34,346 bases of DNA, from the NCBI GenBank assembly GCA_028699215.1, contig JAQVVB010000004.1:1-34346 (forward strand), written 5' to 3'. The stretch is from Sphaerochaeta sp. GTDB lineage: Bacteria; Spirochaetota; Spirochaetia; Sphaerochaetales; Sphaerochaetaceae. Made by a program: the position numbers and the translations under genes. Below are positions 16,464 to 23,971 of the stretch, in pieces (the first letter of the stretch is position 1; each line of letters starts with the position of its first letter). A model generated the notes under the pieces. That model was not told where the DNA came from. It did not search any database and was given only the letters and a program-made list of their open reading frames with translations.

Positions 16464-16502
16464 TATTGTGTTATTATTATCACAATAATCGAATTATTAC
16501 AA
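16464..16502 (-). promoter_or_regulatory. Promoter and dyad operator of the ACT-THEP1-transporter operon
   Basis: On the minus strand, TTGTAA (16502-16497) and TAATAA (16479-16474) are spaced by 17 nt. The -10 lies between the arms of a perfect 7-bp inverted repeat, TATTGTG (16464-16470) and CACAATA (16481-16487), with a 10-nt A/T spacer. CRP and Rex sites share TTGTG/CACAA half-sites but use an 8-nt spacer, so this is not a standard site of either. A repressor here would occlude the -10. Confidence 0.5.
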
Positions 16503-16565
16503 CATATTTGCTACAAATCCGCTTTAAATTTTACAATCTGTACCGATGAGATAAATACACTCATT

Positions 16566-16581
16566 TCACTACATATAGCGG
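16566..16581. promoter_or_regulatory. Weak NrdR-box-like site upstream of nrdR
   Basis: TCACTACATATAGCGG matches 12 of 16 positions of the known NrdR box (acaCWATATATWGtgt) and lies about 100 bp before nrdR. NrdR boxes usually come as a pair about 31 bp apart, and no second copy is visible. It is therefore only a candidate for autoregulation. Confidence 0.25.
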
Positions 16582-16631
16582 ATTGGCTCTCGTTAATTTG
16601 CATGAATTCGTAAAAATAAACACTAGTCATG

Positions 16632-16660
16632 TTGTTTGTAGGATAAAACAGTAGTATACT
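16632..16660 (+). promoter_or_regulatory. Candidate nrdR promoter
   Basis: A good -10, TATACT (16655-16660), is preceded 17 nt upstream by a poor -35, TTGTTT (16632-16637). The AAGGAG ribosome binding site and the ATG at 16683 follow closely. Confidence 0.4.
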
Positions 16661-16682
16661 TCCATAAAAAGGAGAGACTGCC

Positions 16683-17147
16683 ATGCGATGCCCACATTGC
16701 GGAGAAATGGATGACAAGGTATTGGAATCGCGGCAGAATGCCAGCGGTTCTTCCATCAGAAGAAGACGAGAGTGCAACAGTTGCGGTTACAGATTCACCA
16801 GCTATGAGCGGATCGAGGACAAACCGTTGATGGTAATCAAACGAGACGGGCGAAGAGAGCCGTTCGATCTGAACAAGCTGGGAAGAGGCATTCGGTCATG
16901 TACTGAAAAGCTGAAAGTAAGTGAAAGCACCATTGAACAATTGCTTCAGAGCATTGAAGACTCCATTATGCTCAAAGTCGGTTCAAAACGAGAAATTGCT
17001 TCTTCTGATATTGGAGACGAAGCGCTTAAGCAACTCAAACAAGTCGATCTGGTTGCCTATGTACGGTTTGCTGCTGTCTACAAAGCGTTCAATGACCTTG
17101 GTCAGTTCATTGGAGAAATCCAGCAACTGGGAGAAGAACTGAGTTAA
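16683..17147 (+). CDS. nrdR: Transcriptional repressor NrdR
   Basis: This ATP/dATP-sensing repressor of ribonucleotide reductase genes has 154 residues, the standard length. The N-terminal zinc ribbon uses Cys3, Cys6, Cys31 and Cys34 (MRCPHC, then CNSCGYRF). The arginine cluster SSIRRRRECNSCG is typical. The ATP-cone follows from about residue 48 (LMVIKRDGRREPFDLNKLGRGI), ending with VAYVRFAAVYKAFNDL. AAGGAG precedes the ATG by a normal spacing. No nrd structural gene is in the window, but the convergent neighbour dgt also controls dNTP levels. The nrdR TAA and the dgt TAA share the palindromic TTAA at 17144-17147. Confidence 0.96.
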   Translation: MRCPHCGEMDDKVLESRQNASGSSIRRRRECNSCGYRFTSYERIEDKPLMVIKRDGRREPFDLNKLGRGIRSCTEKLKVSESTIEQLLQSIEDSIMLKVGSKREIASSDIGDEALKQLKQVDLVAYVRFAAVYKAFNDLGQFIGEIQQLGEELS

Positions 17148-18295
17148 CGTGCATCAAACCACTTACCGGTCAGAGAATGTTCTATCGAGTCATTCAAATG
17201 TTCGGGTTTGAGTATTTCATTTGCACAATCAAGACAAAACGTATCGCTCATCCCAGCTACATAGTCATAAATCAATCGATCAAGAGATCCGTCATGTTTT
17301 TCATAGCTTTCTTTCATATCCTCGAGGTGATGAAAAAAGCCCATGGAAAGCATGTTCTTTTCACTGGCATACCCTTTCTCATCGAAACCATAGGTGGACA
17401 TCAACATCTTGAGATAGTCGATGATCAATCGAAGAAGCCGGGTAAAATAGCGCTCATACCCTTCAAGCATGGGACTCTTGTATATGTATTCGTAGTTGAA
17501 GGCTATCATGGCTTGGATTGCAGGATAGATGTCGTCGCTGAAGCCAATTCCCCTTTCAGCATTTGAATGATCAATGACATCGTTCACCAGGGTATCGATG
17601 ATCTTGGCATTGGTTGTTCCCAATTTTTCTTGAACGATACCGGGAAGCTGGGTTTTCTTTACGATGTTCAGACGTGAAGCATCTTCAAAATCACGCCCTA
17701 TATAGGCGATGGCATCACTGAATCGGACAACTGCTGCTTCATAGCTTGAAGGTATGAGATGTTTCCTTGAGGTAATGGAATCCAAATCCTTGATTGCAAA
17801 GGTAGGTCGAAGGTTTTGCACCAGAGACTCACCATTGTGACATACTATTCCATCACGTACAGCATAGGTCAAATTCAATCCCTTACCATGCTCACAAAGA
17901 AAATCGACCACCCGAAGGCTGTTGACTTCATGTTCAAAGGGAGGAAAGCCATCCTCCTGCATGAACGAGGAAAGGATTTTTTCTCCTGTATGACCAAAAG
18001 GAGTATGTCCCAGATCATGCCCCATGCCGATGGCCCAAGCAAGTTCGGTATCCAGATCAAGGCCACGACAAATAGTTGAGGCTATGGATGCTACATGGAG
18101 GCAGTGTTCCATCCTGGTGCAGATATGATCGTTGCTTGGTGCAAAAAATACTTGGGTCTTGTGTTTGAGCCGGCGAAAAGGAGAAGAGTGGATGATTGCA
18201 GTGGTGTCACGATAGTAGGCACCTCGTACATCGGACGACCGCGCTATCTTGCGCTGTTTCAAAGCATCTTGACCAAGCTGATTTTCCATTTCCAT
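17144..18295 (-). CDS. dgt: Deoxyguanosinetriphosphate triphosphohydrolase-like HD-domain protein
   Basis: This 383-residue HD-superfamily enzyme is expected to split dNTPs to deoxynucleoside and triphosphate. Key features are PFRRLKHKTQVF (39-50), the first metal histidine in RMEHCLHV (His64), the HD pair in GHDLGHTPFGH (His93-Asp94) and the later metal aspartate in RFSDAIAYIGRD. Length and motif order fit the shorter dGTPase-like group (about 340-440 residues) rather than the 505-residue E. coli Dgt, so preference for dGTP is not assured. ATG 18295 has GGGGA upstream; an alternative ATG lies two codons later. The 3' end overlaps nrdR by 4 bp, convergently. The 5' end is divergent from the small membrane protein gene. 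Confidence 0.92.
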   Translation of the reverse strand: MEMENQLGQDALKQRKIARSSDVRGAYYRDTTAIIHSSPFRRLKHKTQVFFAPSNDHICTRMEHCLHVASIASTICRGLDLDTELAWAIGMGHDLGHTPFGHTGEKILSSFMQEDGFPPFEHEVNSLRVVDFLCEHGKGLNLTYAVRDGIVCHNGESLVQNLRPTFAIKDLDSITSRKHLIPSSYEAAVVRFSDAIAYIGRDFEDASRLNIVKKTQLPGIVQEKLGTTNAKIIDTLVNDVIDHSNAERGIGFSDDIYPAIQAMIAFNYEYIYKSPMLEGYERYFTRLLRLIIDYLKMLMSTYGFDEKGYASEKNMLSMGFFHHLEDMKESYEKHDGSLDRLIYDYVAGMSDTFCLDCANEILKPEHLNDSIEHSLTGKWFDAR

Positions 18296-18362
18296 AGTTA
18301 TTCCCCAAATAGTACACCTATGGTATCATAGGAAAAGACCCTTGGAAAGCGGAGGCATTATT

Positions 18363-18833
18363 TTGGAAACATACGGGGTACCCCTTCTCTGTCTTCTTTT
18401 AAATTTTCTTGCCTTTACCGCCTGCATGAGGTTTCTCTTTTCACGTCAGGGCTTCTATTGGATTGTCCCCTTGTTGGTAACGATTTTTCTGTTGTGGCCA
18501 AATGCCCTCAGACTGTATCAGGTGGCTGGAAATGGAGCAATTCAAGCAACAGGCTTTTCCTACTTTGACCTCCAACCTCTTTTGTTGTCCCTTTTGTGGT
18601 ATGCGATGATCGTCACTTTCCACTATGCCTTGAAAAAGACAGTACGAGCAAACTATCATCATGAACAAGTCAAGAAAAATCTTCATGAAGCCCGATATCA
18701 GATGTCGGTGGAATCCGTCACCCATCAGAGAAAAGAACAAAGAAGAAAACATTACTTCACCAATGCACCTGCTAGAACTCCACGTCTTCAGGCATACAGC
18801 AGTGAATGGACCGATTTGTTCGACCAACGCTGA
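18363..18833 (+). CDS. Small membrane protein of unknown function
   Basis: This 156-residue protein is not recognised. It has an N-terminal hydrophobic helix (GVPLLCLLLNFLAFTACM), a second (YWIVPLLVTIFLLWPNAL) and a third (LQPLLLSLLWYAMIVTFHYAL). A basic, hydrophilic tail of about 65 residues follows, rich in Lys, Arg and His (HQRKEQRRKHYF), probably cytoplasmic. The start is taken as TTG 18363 because GGAGG (18351-18355) lies 7 nt upstream; an in-frame TTG at 18342 has no such site. It ends 2 bp before the shikimate kinase ATG, which has little ribosome binding site of its own, so that kinase is probably translated by coupling. The topology somewhat recalls small envelope-assembly proteins, but no function can be assigned. 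Confidence 0.7.
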   Translation: METYGVPLLCLLLNFLAFTACMRFLFSRQGFYWIVPLLVTIFLLWPNALRLYQVAGNGAIQATGFSYFDLQPLLLSLLWYAMIVTFHYALKKTVRANYHHEQVKKNLHEARYQMSVESVTHQRKEQRRKHYFTNAPARTPRLQAYSSEWTDLFDQR

Positions 18834-18835
18834 GC

Positions 18836-19357
18836 ATGGATACACACCTCTTCTTCTGCGGCATCAAACACTGCGGAAAATCCACCCTTGGCAGATTGGT
18901 AGCCCAAAAGATGGGTACGTTCTGCGTGGACAATGATGATCTTATACTCGCCGATCTTCATGGATATCCTTCCATACGAGCCATGTATAAAAAAGAAGGC
19001 AAAGCCTCTTTCATGGAGAAAGAGACGGAGACACTTAAAAGATATCTGGAGAATAACAATCAGAAATGTATTGTCAGCCTAGGAGGAGGAGCATGTGACA
19101 ACCTTCCCCTCATATCCCTCATCAAACGCTATGGGAAAGTGGTATATCTGCAGGTTGACGAGAAAGTATTGCTGAAGCGAATCCTTGTCGATGGCATTCC
19201 TCCCTTCCTTGACAGCCAGGATGTGGAAGGTTCATTTGCCGCCTTGTATGCCGATCGCCATGAACGCTATAGAAAATTATCTGACATTATGGTAAAATTG
19301 CCGGATTATCCGGATATCAAGGATACGGCAACATTCTTGTTTTCCAGTCTTTCTTAG
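18836..19357 (+). CDS. aroK: Shikimate kinase (divergent)
   Basis: This 173-residue P-loop kinase should phosphorylate shikimate at O3 (step 5 of chorismate synthesis). Walker A is GIKHCGKST (9-17), the substrate/metal aspartates are in VDNDDLI (Asp32, Asp34), the GGGA loop is at 83-86, and the substrate arginine in ADRHERYRKLSD is present. Two family residues are not where expected. The GE..FR..E motif reads GKASFMEKE, so the shikimate-binding Arg58 equivalent is Met. The LID motif RPLL reads PPFL, losing the Arg117 equivalent. The kinase may be slower, use a different binding mode, or have another substrate. ATG 18836 follows the membrane protein stop by 2 bp, and aroC starts 8 bp after it. 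The operon context strongly supports the shikimate pathway. Confidence 0.82.
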   Translation: MDTHLFFCGIKHCGKSTLGRLVAQKMGTFCVDNDDLILADLHGYPSIRAMYKKEGKASFMEKETETLKRYLENNNQKCIVSLGGGACDNLPLISLIKRYGKVVYLQVDEKVLLKRILVDGIPPFLDSQDVEGSFAALYADRHERYRKLSDIMVKLPDYPDIKDTATFLFSSLS

Positions 19358-19365
19358 GAGTTTTT

Positions 19366-20418
19366 ATGGGTCACAACAGTTTCGGTTCTGCATTTACCAT
19401 CACCACCTTCGGGGAGTCGCATGGCGAAGGGCTGGGAGTCATCATCGATGGAATCCAAGCTGGATTTCGTTTGGACCTTGATGCAATACAACAAGAAATG
19501 GATCGAAGAAGGCCTGGCGGCAACGTACTCGGAACGGAAAGAAACGAACAGGACAAGCTGGTCATTCTATCAGGCATGTACGAGGGGATGACCACAGGCA
19601 CTCCTCTTGCAATGATGCTCTTCAACACCAATCAACGTCCCTATGATTACTCAAACCTTGAAAACGTCTTTCGTCCTGGTCATGCAGACTGGTCGTTCTA
19701 TAAGAAATACGGCGTTCGCGACATCCGAGGAGGGGGCCGCTCCTCAGGGCGGGAAACCAGTGCACGGGTGGCAGCAGGTGCTGTAGCAAAGCAGATTCTT
19801 GCCCAACAAGGAATCAAGATATTCGCTGGCACCGTACAGGTTGGCTCGGTCATTGCAGAAAAACGCAATTGGAATGAAACTGATAATCCGCTTACCTGTC
19901 CCGACAGAGAAGCCGCTCTCAAAATGAGCCGACTCATAGAAGAAATTCGTCTGGAAAAGGACAGCATCGGAGGAATCATCGAATGCAGGGTGACCGGGGT
20001 GAAACCAGGGTTGGGAGAACCTGTGTTCGGTAAACTTCAGGCCTTGCTTGCACATGCAGTGATGAGCATCGGAGCTATCAAAGGCATACAATTTGGAGAC
20101 GGATTTGCCTGCGCCACCATGCGTGGAAGCATGTTCAATGACCAAAGGAACGGAGATGGTTTTCTATCCAATCATGCTGGAGGCATGCTCGGTGGTATCT
20201 CAAGCGGGCAAGAAATCATTCTCCAGGCTGCTGTAAAACCTACTGCTTCCATAGCCCGGCCCCAACAGACGATCAACAAACAAGGGGAAACTTCAGTCCT
20301 TGAGATTGAAGGCAGACATGACCCCTGCATTTGCCCACGCGCTGTAGTGGTGGTGGAAGCAATGGTCGCCATCACTCTATTGGATCTCTACTATACTGCT
20401 TTTGGAAAACAACAATGA
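19366..20418 (+). CDS. aroC: Chorismate synthase
   Basis: This FMNH2-dependent enzyme converts 5-enolpyruvylshikimate 3-phosphate to chorismate, the last step of the common aromatic pathway. It is 350 residues, full length. Family signatures are GESHGEGLGVIIDG (16-29), RPGHADWSF...GVRDIRGGGRSSGRET (about 104-130) and RHDPCICPRAVVVVEAM near the C-terminus. TAGGAG precedes ATG 19366. It follows aroK closely, and its stop overlaps the XPB helicase start by 4 bp (ATGA), placing that helicase gene in the same transcript. Confidence 0.97.
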   Translation: MGHNSFGSAFTITTFGESHGEGLGVIIDGIQAGFRLDLDAIQQEMDRRRPGGNVLGTERNEQDKLVILSGMYEGMTTGTPLAMMLFNTNQRPYDYSNLENVFRPGHADWSFYKKYGVRDIRGGGRSSGRETSARVAAGAVAKQILAQQGIKIFAGTVQVGSVIAEKRNWNETDNPLTCPDREAALKMSRLIEEIRLEKDSIGGIIECRVTGVKPGLGEPVFGKLQALLAHAVMSIGAIKGIQFGDGFACATMRGSMFNDQRNGDGFLSNHAGGMLGGISSGQEIILQAAVKPTASIARPQQTINKQGETSVLEIEGRHDPCICPRAVVVVEAMVAITLLDLYYTAFGKQQ

Positions 20419-22076
20419 ATGATAAACCTCTTATAGTCCAAAGCGATAAAACCATGTTGCTCGATGTCCATCACGAATCAGCTGAAGCATGTCGAGCGGA
20501 CTTGGTGCGCTTTTGCGAGCTTATAAAAAGTCCTGAACACGTACACACCTATGCTTTGAGTGCAATTTCTCTATGGAATGCTGCTTCCAGCGGCGTAAAC
20601 AGCGAATACATCTGTGATCGAATCCAATTCTGGTCAAGATTCCCAGTAAGCGACAGTGTCCTCTATTATATCAACGACATCGCATCCCGATTCGGCAAGG
20701 TGGTCCTTACGGAAAGCGATGACCCCATGTACTATAAACTTGAAGTGAAGACCGATCGTATCAGGACAGAACTGATGTCCCGCAAGAACATTGCAAAAAT
20801 GATGATCGTCAACGGTGTCAGGTCTTTTTTGATTGAAAAATATTACCGGGGGGAAGTCAAGCTCCAACTGATTAAATTAGGCTACCCTGTCGATGACCGC
20901 ATTGTCTTGGAGCGGGGGCCTACGGTACCCATGCAGTTCAAGAAAACTAATTCCAAAGGTGAGAAATTTGTCATCCGTCCTTATCAGGTACAGGCAGGAC
21001 AAGCCTTGCTTGGAGATTTGGGGCCCGGCTGTGGATATGGGACGATCGTGCTGCCCTGTGGTTCAGGAAAGACCGTTGTAGGCATGAACATCATGACCCA
21101 ACTGCAAACCCGTACCTTGGTGGTGACCACCAATGTTGCAGCCGTGCATCAATGGATGAGTGAAATACTTGATAAAATGGATTTACAGCCAGACCAAGTG
21201 GGCGAATACACAGGCGAACGAAAAGATCCAAGAGAGGTCACCGTCTGTACCTACCAAGTACTCACCTATCGGCCGGATAAAGACGGCCCGTTCCCCCATC
21301 TGGAGTTGCTCACCAAGGGCGAATGGGGACTGATCATTTATGATGAGGTCCACATGCTTCCTGCTCCGGTTTTCAAGATAACCGCAGAGTTGCAAGCGGT
21401 CTATCGAGTAGGACTCACCGCTACCTTGGTACGCGAAGACGGCAGAGAAGACGAAGTGTTCTCACTCGTTGGTCCCAAACGATTCGACGTGCCTTGGAAT
21501 GAGTTGCAGCAACAAGGATTCATTGCTGAAGCGTACTGCAATGAAATACGAGTCGACCTCCCTCCTGATTTGGAAATCCCCTATGCCTTGGCAAACAAGC
21601 GGGAGAAATACCGTTTGGCCAGTGAAAATCCCTTGAAACTCGATGTGGTGAAAGCCTTGGTCGCCCGCCATCCTGATGATTTCATCTTGATTATCGGACA
21701 ATACATCAATCAACTGGAAACCATTGCTGCTGCATTCAACCTTCCCATCATCACGGGAAGCACTCCCAATGCGAAACGTGAAGAACTCTATCGGGCATTC
21801 AAAGAGGGTGAAAACCATATACTGGTGGTCAGCAAAGTTGCTAATTTTGCCATCGACTTACCCGATGCCTCAGTAGCGATTCAGGTTTCAGGGACCTTTG
21901 GCTCCCGCAGTGAGGAAGCTCAGCGCCTTGGACGAATCCTTAGGCCGAAAAACCGCTCCAGTTTCTTTTATTCAGTGGTGACACGCTACTCCAATGAAGA
22001 GGAGTTTGCAGCAAATCGTCAAAAGTTCCTTGCAGAGCAAGGTTATTCCTACGAAATCGAGGTATGGGCCAATTGA
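20415..22076 (+). CDS. Bacterial XPB/Ssl2-type superfamily 2 DNA helicase
   Basis: This 553-residue protein is homologous to the eukaryotic XPB/archaeal XPB translocase that opens DNA in repair. The N-terminal about 190 residues match the XPB N-terminal and damage-recognition region only loosely. The motor begins at IRPYQVQAG (Q-like motif), then PCGSGKTV (GSGKT 216-220), DEVH (310-313, the XPB-type DEAH variant) and LTATLVREDGRE (from 334), followed by an RED-like element as in XPB. RecA2 contains the QRLGRILRP motif VI (503-511). It overlaps aroC by 4 bp and its own partner gene by 13 bp. Bacterial XPB enzymes unwind 3'-5' in vitro and their physiological role is poorly known. ATG 20415 is chosen for the coupling; the frame upstream lies inside aroC. 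Confidence 0.92.
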   Translation: MNDKPLIVQSDKTMLLDVHHESAEACRADLVRFCELIKSPEHVHTYALSAISLWNAASSGVNSEYICDRIQFWSRFPVSDSVLYYINDIASRFGKVVLTESDDPMYYKLEVKTDRIRTELMSRKNIAKMMIVNGVRSFLIEKYYRGEVKLQLIKLGYPVDDRIVLERGPTVPMQFKKTNSKGEKFVIRPYQVQAGQALLGDLGPGCGYGTIVLPCGSGKTVVGMNIMTQLQTRTLVVTTNVAAVHQWMSEILDKMDLQPDQVGEYTGERKDPREVTVCTYQVLTYRPDKDGPFPHLELLTKGEWGLIIYDEVHMLPAPVFKITAELQAVYRVGLTATLVREDGREDEVFSLVGPKRFDVPWNELQQQGFIAEAYCNEIRVDLPPDLEIPYALANKREKYRLASENPLKLDVVKALVARHPDDFILIIGQYINQLETIAAAFNLPIITGSTPNAKREELYRAFKEGENHILVVSKVANFAIDLPDASVAIQVSGTFGSRSEEAQRLGRILRPKNRSSFFYSVVTRYSNEEEFAANRQKFLAEQGYSYEIEVWAN

Positions 22077-23971
22077 CAGATTACGCAAAAGAAAAATTCA
22101 AGAATCTCCTCAGCCGATACACAGAGGATAACTATTTCTATATAGCCAGGAATTATCTTGGTCTGATACCTACTCCCTTCCATAAACCTGCCATCACGAC
22201 AAGGCTCTGTTCTTTCTTCTCGCAACAGACCATCCAAGAAAGAATCATCAGTCTGCTTGATGAAATGGATTGTACCATACTCAGTCTGGTCAGCGTTTCC
22301 TCCTCCATCGATGCCCAGACATGTACCGCGTTGTTGAAAGGCAAATGGAGCTATGGAACGCTACTAAGGCGGGTTTCAAACCTCCAAGAACGCATGGTAC
22401 TGCTTAATGACGAAGGGAAATTGGTCTTCAACCCTTTGCTTGAGGAGCGGCTTAAAAGCCTCTGTTCCCTAAAGCCCTTGTTTGGAACTGAACAAAACAG
22501 ACAAAAAAGCACTCCCTACTGTTCCACAGAGTTTGTTCGTGCCTATATATCGTTGATTGAAAAAGAGAAGAAAGTTGTTTTCAAAGATGAATATGCCCTT
22601 TTTTTCCCCGCCTATAATCTAGAACAGTTACAACTGATTTTCACTTCCTTGACAGACACACTTAATAAGTTGTGCATCATCTACCAGCAGAAGGACCGCA
22701 AGACATCAATCAACTACACAAAGGTGCATCAGTTGCTTTCCCTCAACGACAGACAGTTGTTGTGTTTTCTTGTAGCCTTTGATCTGGATGAACGAGCTAT
22801 CAAGGAAGGGGTACAGTTTACCAACAATCTGATCGCCATCTTGGAGAAAATTGGGTGCTGTGATACCTCTTCCCTTAAACTTCTTCTGCGTACGCTCGCA
22901 TTGAAGGCGGGTATCCGATACGACTCTTCCTTGATTGATTGTTTGAGCAAGTGGGGTTTGATTACCCTCGATGAGCTGTGGTATGCAAATCAAATTGAAG
23001 AGAATGTGGGACGTACCACCTTGGTAGTTGATAGTGACAATACCATCAGCTACAGCGGAAGCTGCTGTAAGGATGACATCTTGTACCGCTTTGCAGACAT
23101 CTGTGTTCTCGATAGGCAAACCAGTTACAAAGTGACACCACAGAGCTTCACCCGAGGCTTGGACAACCTTCTTGTCTGGGAACAAGTGAAGACGTATCTT
23201 GAACACAACAGTTATCCCAGCATGAGCATATCGCTGATAAAACTGCTGCAGATAACCTATGAACGGTATCATCAGATTACCATTTATGATGGAATCGTAC
23301 TCACTTGTGACGATAGGACCGCTCGACTTATCGAAAACCTTGAGAGCATTCAGGAACATCACTTGCAGACCATCGCTGCTAATGTGTATTTGATGCGACG
23401 TTCCACAGAAATGCTCTGGCGTCAGATCCTTACGTCATCAGGCGTCCTGCTTCCATCAACCATTGCAGATGAACAGGTGGAAGTGATACATCGGGAGGAT
23501 AACTTCATTTTCACCCTTTTGCTCAAAGAGAGCACGATCGAGCCTCTTGTAGTGGACATAATGGAATTCTCTGATGAAAAACATATGGACGAAGACCCTT
23601 CCATTGCCAATGCAATTGAAAAGGCCACCCTTACATCCTCACAACGTCAGGACCTCGAACACCGCTATAATGCTCGAATGATTCTCATAGAGGAACAGAT
23701 TGTTCCTCAGGTGGTAAATGGGGTCATTGAGGCTGGGGGGTTTGATTACCAAGGCAAAGTCGGTCTTTGCCGTCAGGCAGTGGGGAAACAGAACATCGCG
23801 CTTCAACTTCAGTTGACCGATCAAGAACTGGTGGTCCAAGCATTGGAAGTTGCATACACACCTCAAAAAGAAGCATTGCTGAAAGCCGCAGTCATGCCGA
23901 CCATGGAAGTGAAAATCATCCCGGTCAGCAAAATTTTCTTAGTCAGGCAGCTTCGATATCACCTCTGTTGA
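22064..23971 (+). CDS. Helicase-associated protein with Helicase_C_3-like domain (XPB partner)
   Basis: This 635-residue soluble protein has no helicase motor motifs. The middle-to-late region (about 318-460) follows the pattern of the Helicase_C_3 (XPB/Ssl2-like) domain: a short beta start (TTLVVDSDNTISYSG), LYRFADICVLDR, YKVTPQSFTRGLDNLLVWEQVKTYLEHNS, then VLTCDDRTARLIENL. Proteins with this domain lie next to XPB genes in actinobacteria (for example Rv0862c beside Rv0861c), which supports a partner role. The N-terminal 300 residues look like stacked helical or winged-helix units (TILSLVSVSSSIDAQTCTALL, DRQLLCFLVAFDLDE), and the C-terminus (470-635) is unassigned. The start overlaps the helicase by 13 bp. 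The stop directly abuts the aroDE stop on the other strand. Specific function is unknown. Confidence 0.75.
   Translation: MGQLTDYAKEKFKNLLSRYTEDNYFYIARNYLGLIPTPFHKPAITTRLCSFFSQQTIQERIISLLDEMDCTILSLVSVSSSIDAQTCTALLKGKWSYGTLLRRVSNLQERMVLLNDEGKLVFNPLLEERLKSLCSLKPLFGTEQNRQKSTPYCSTEFVRAYISLIEKEKKVVFKDEYALFFPAYNLEQLQLIFTSLTDTLNKLCIIYQQKDRKTSINYTKVHQLLSLNDRQLLCFLVAFDLDERAIKEGVQFTNNLIAILEKIGCCDTSSLKLLLRTLALKAGIRYDSSLIDCLSKWGLITLDELWYANQIEENVGRTTLVVDSDNTISYSGSCCKDDILYRFADICVLDRQTSYKVTPQSFTRGLDNLLVWEQVKTYLEHNSYPSMSISLIKLLQITYERYHQITIYDGIVLTCDDRTARLIENLESIQEHHLQTIAANVYLMRRSTEMLWRQILTSSGVLLPSTIADEQVEVIHREDNFIFTLLLKESTIEPLVVDIMEFSDEKHMDEDPSIANAIEKATLTSSQRQDLEHRYNARMILIEEQIVPQVVNGVIEAGGFDYQGKVGLCRQAVGKQNIALQLQLTDQELVVQALEVAYTPQKEALLKAAVMPTMEVKIIPVSKIFLVRQLRYHLC

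Noticed and set aside
16464-16487. A CRP or Rex site
   Set aside because: Half-sites fit, but the 10-nt spacer does not match either protein's usual 8-nt spacing.
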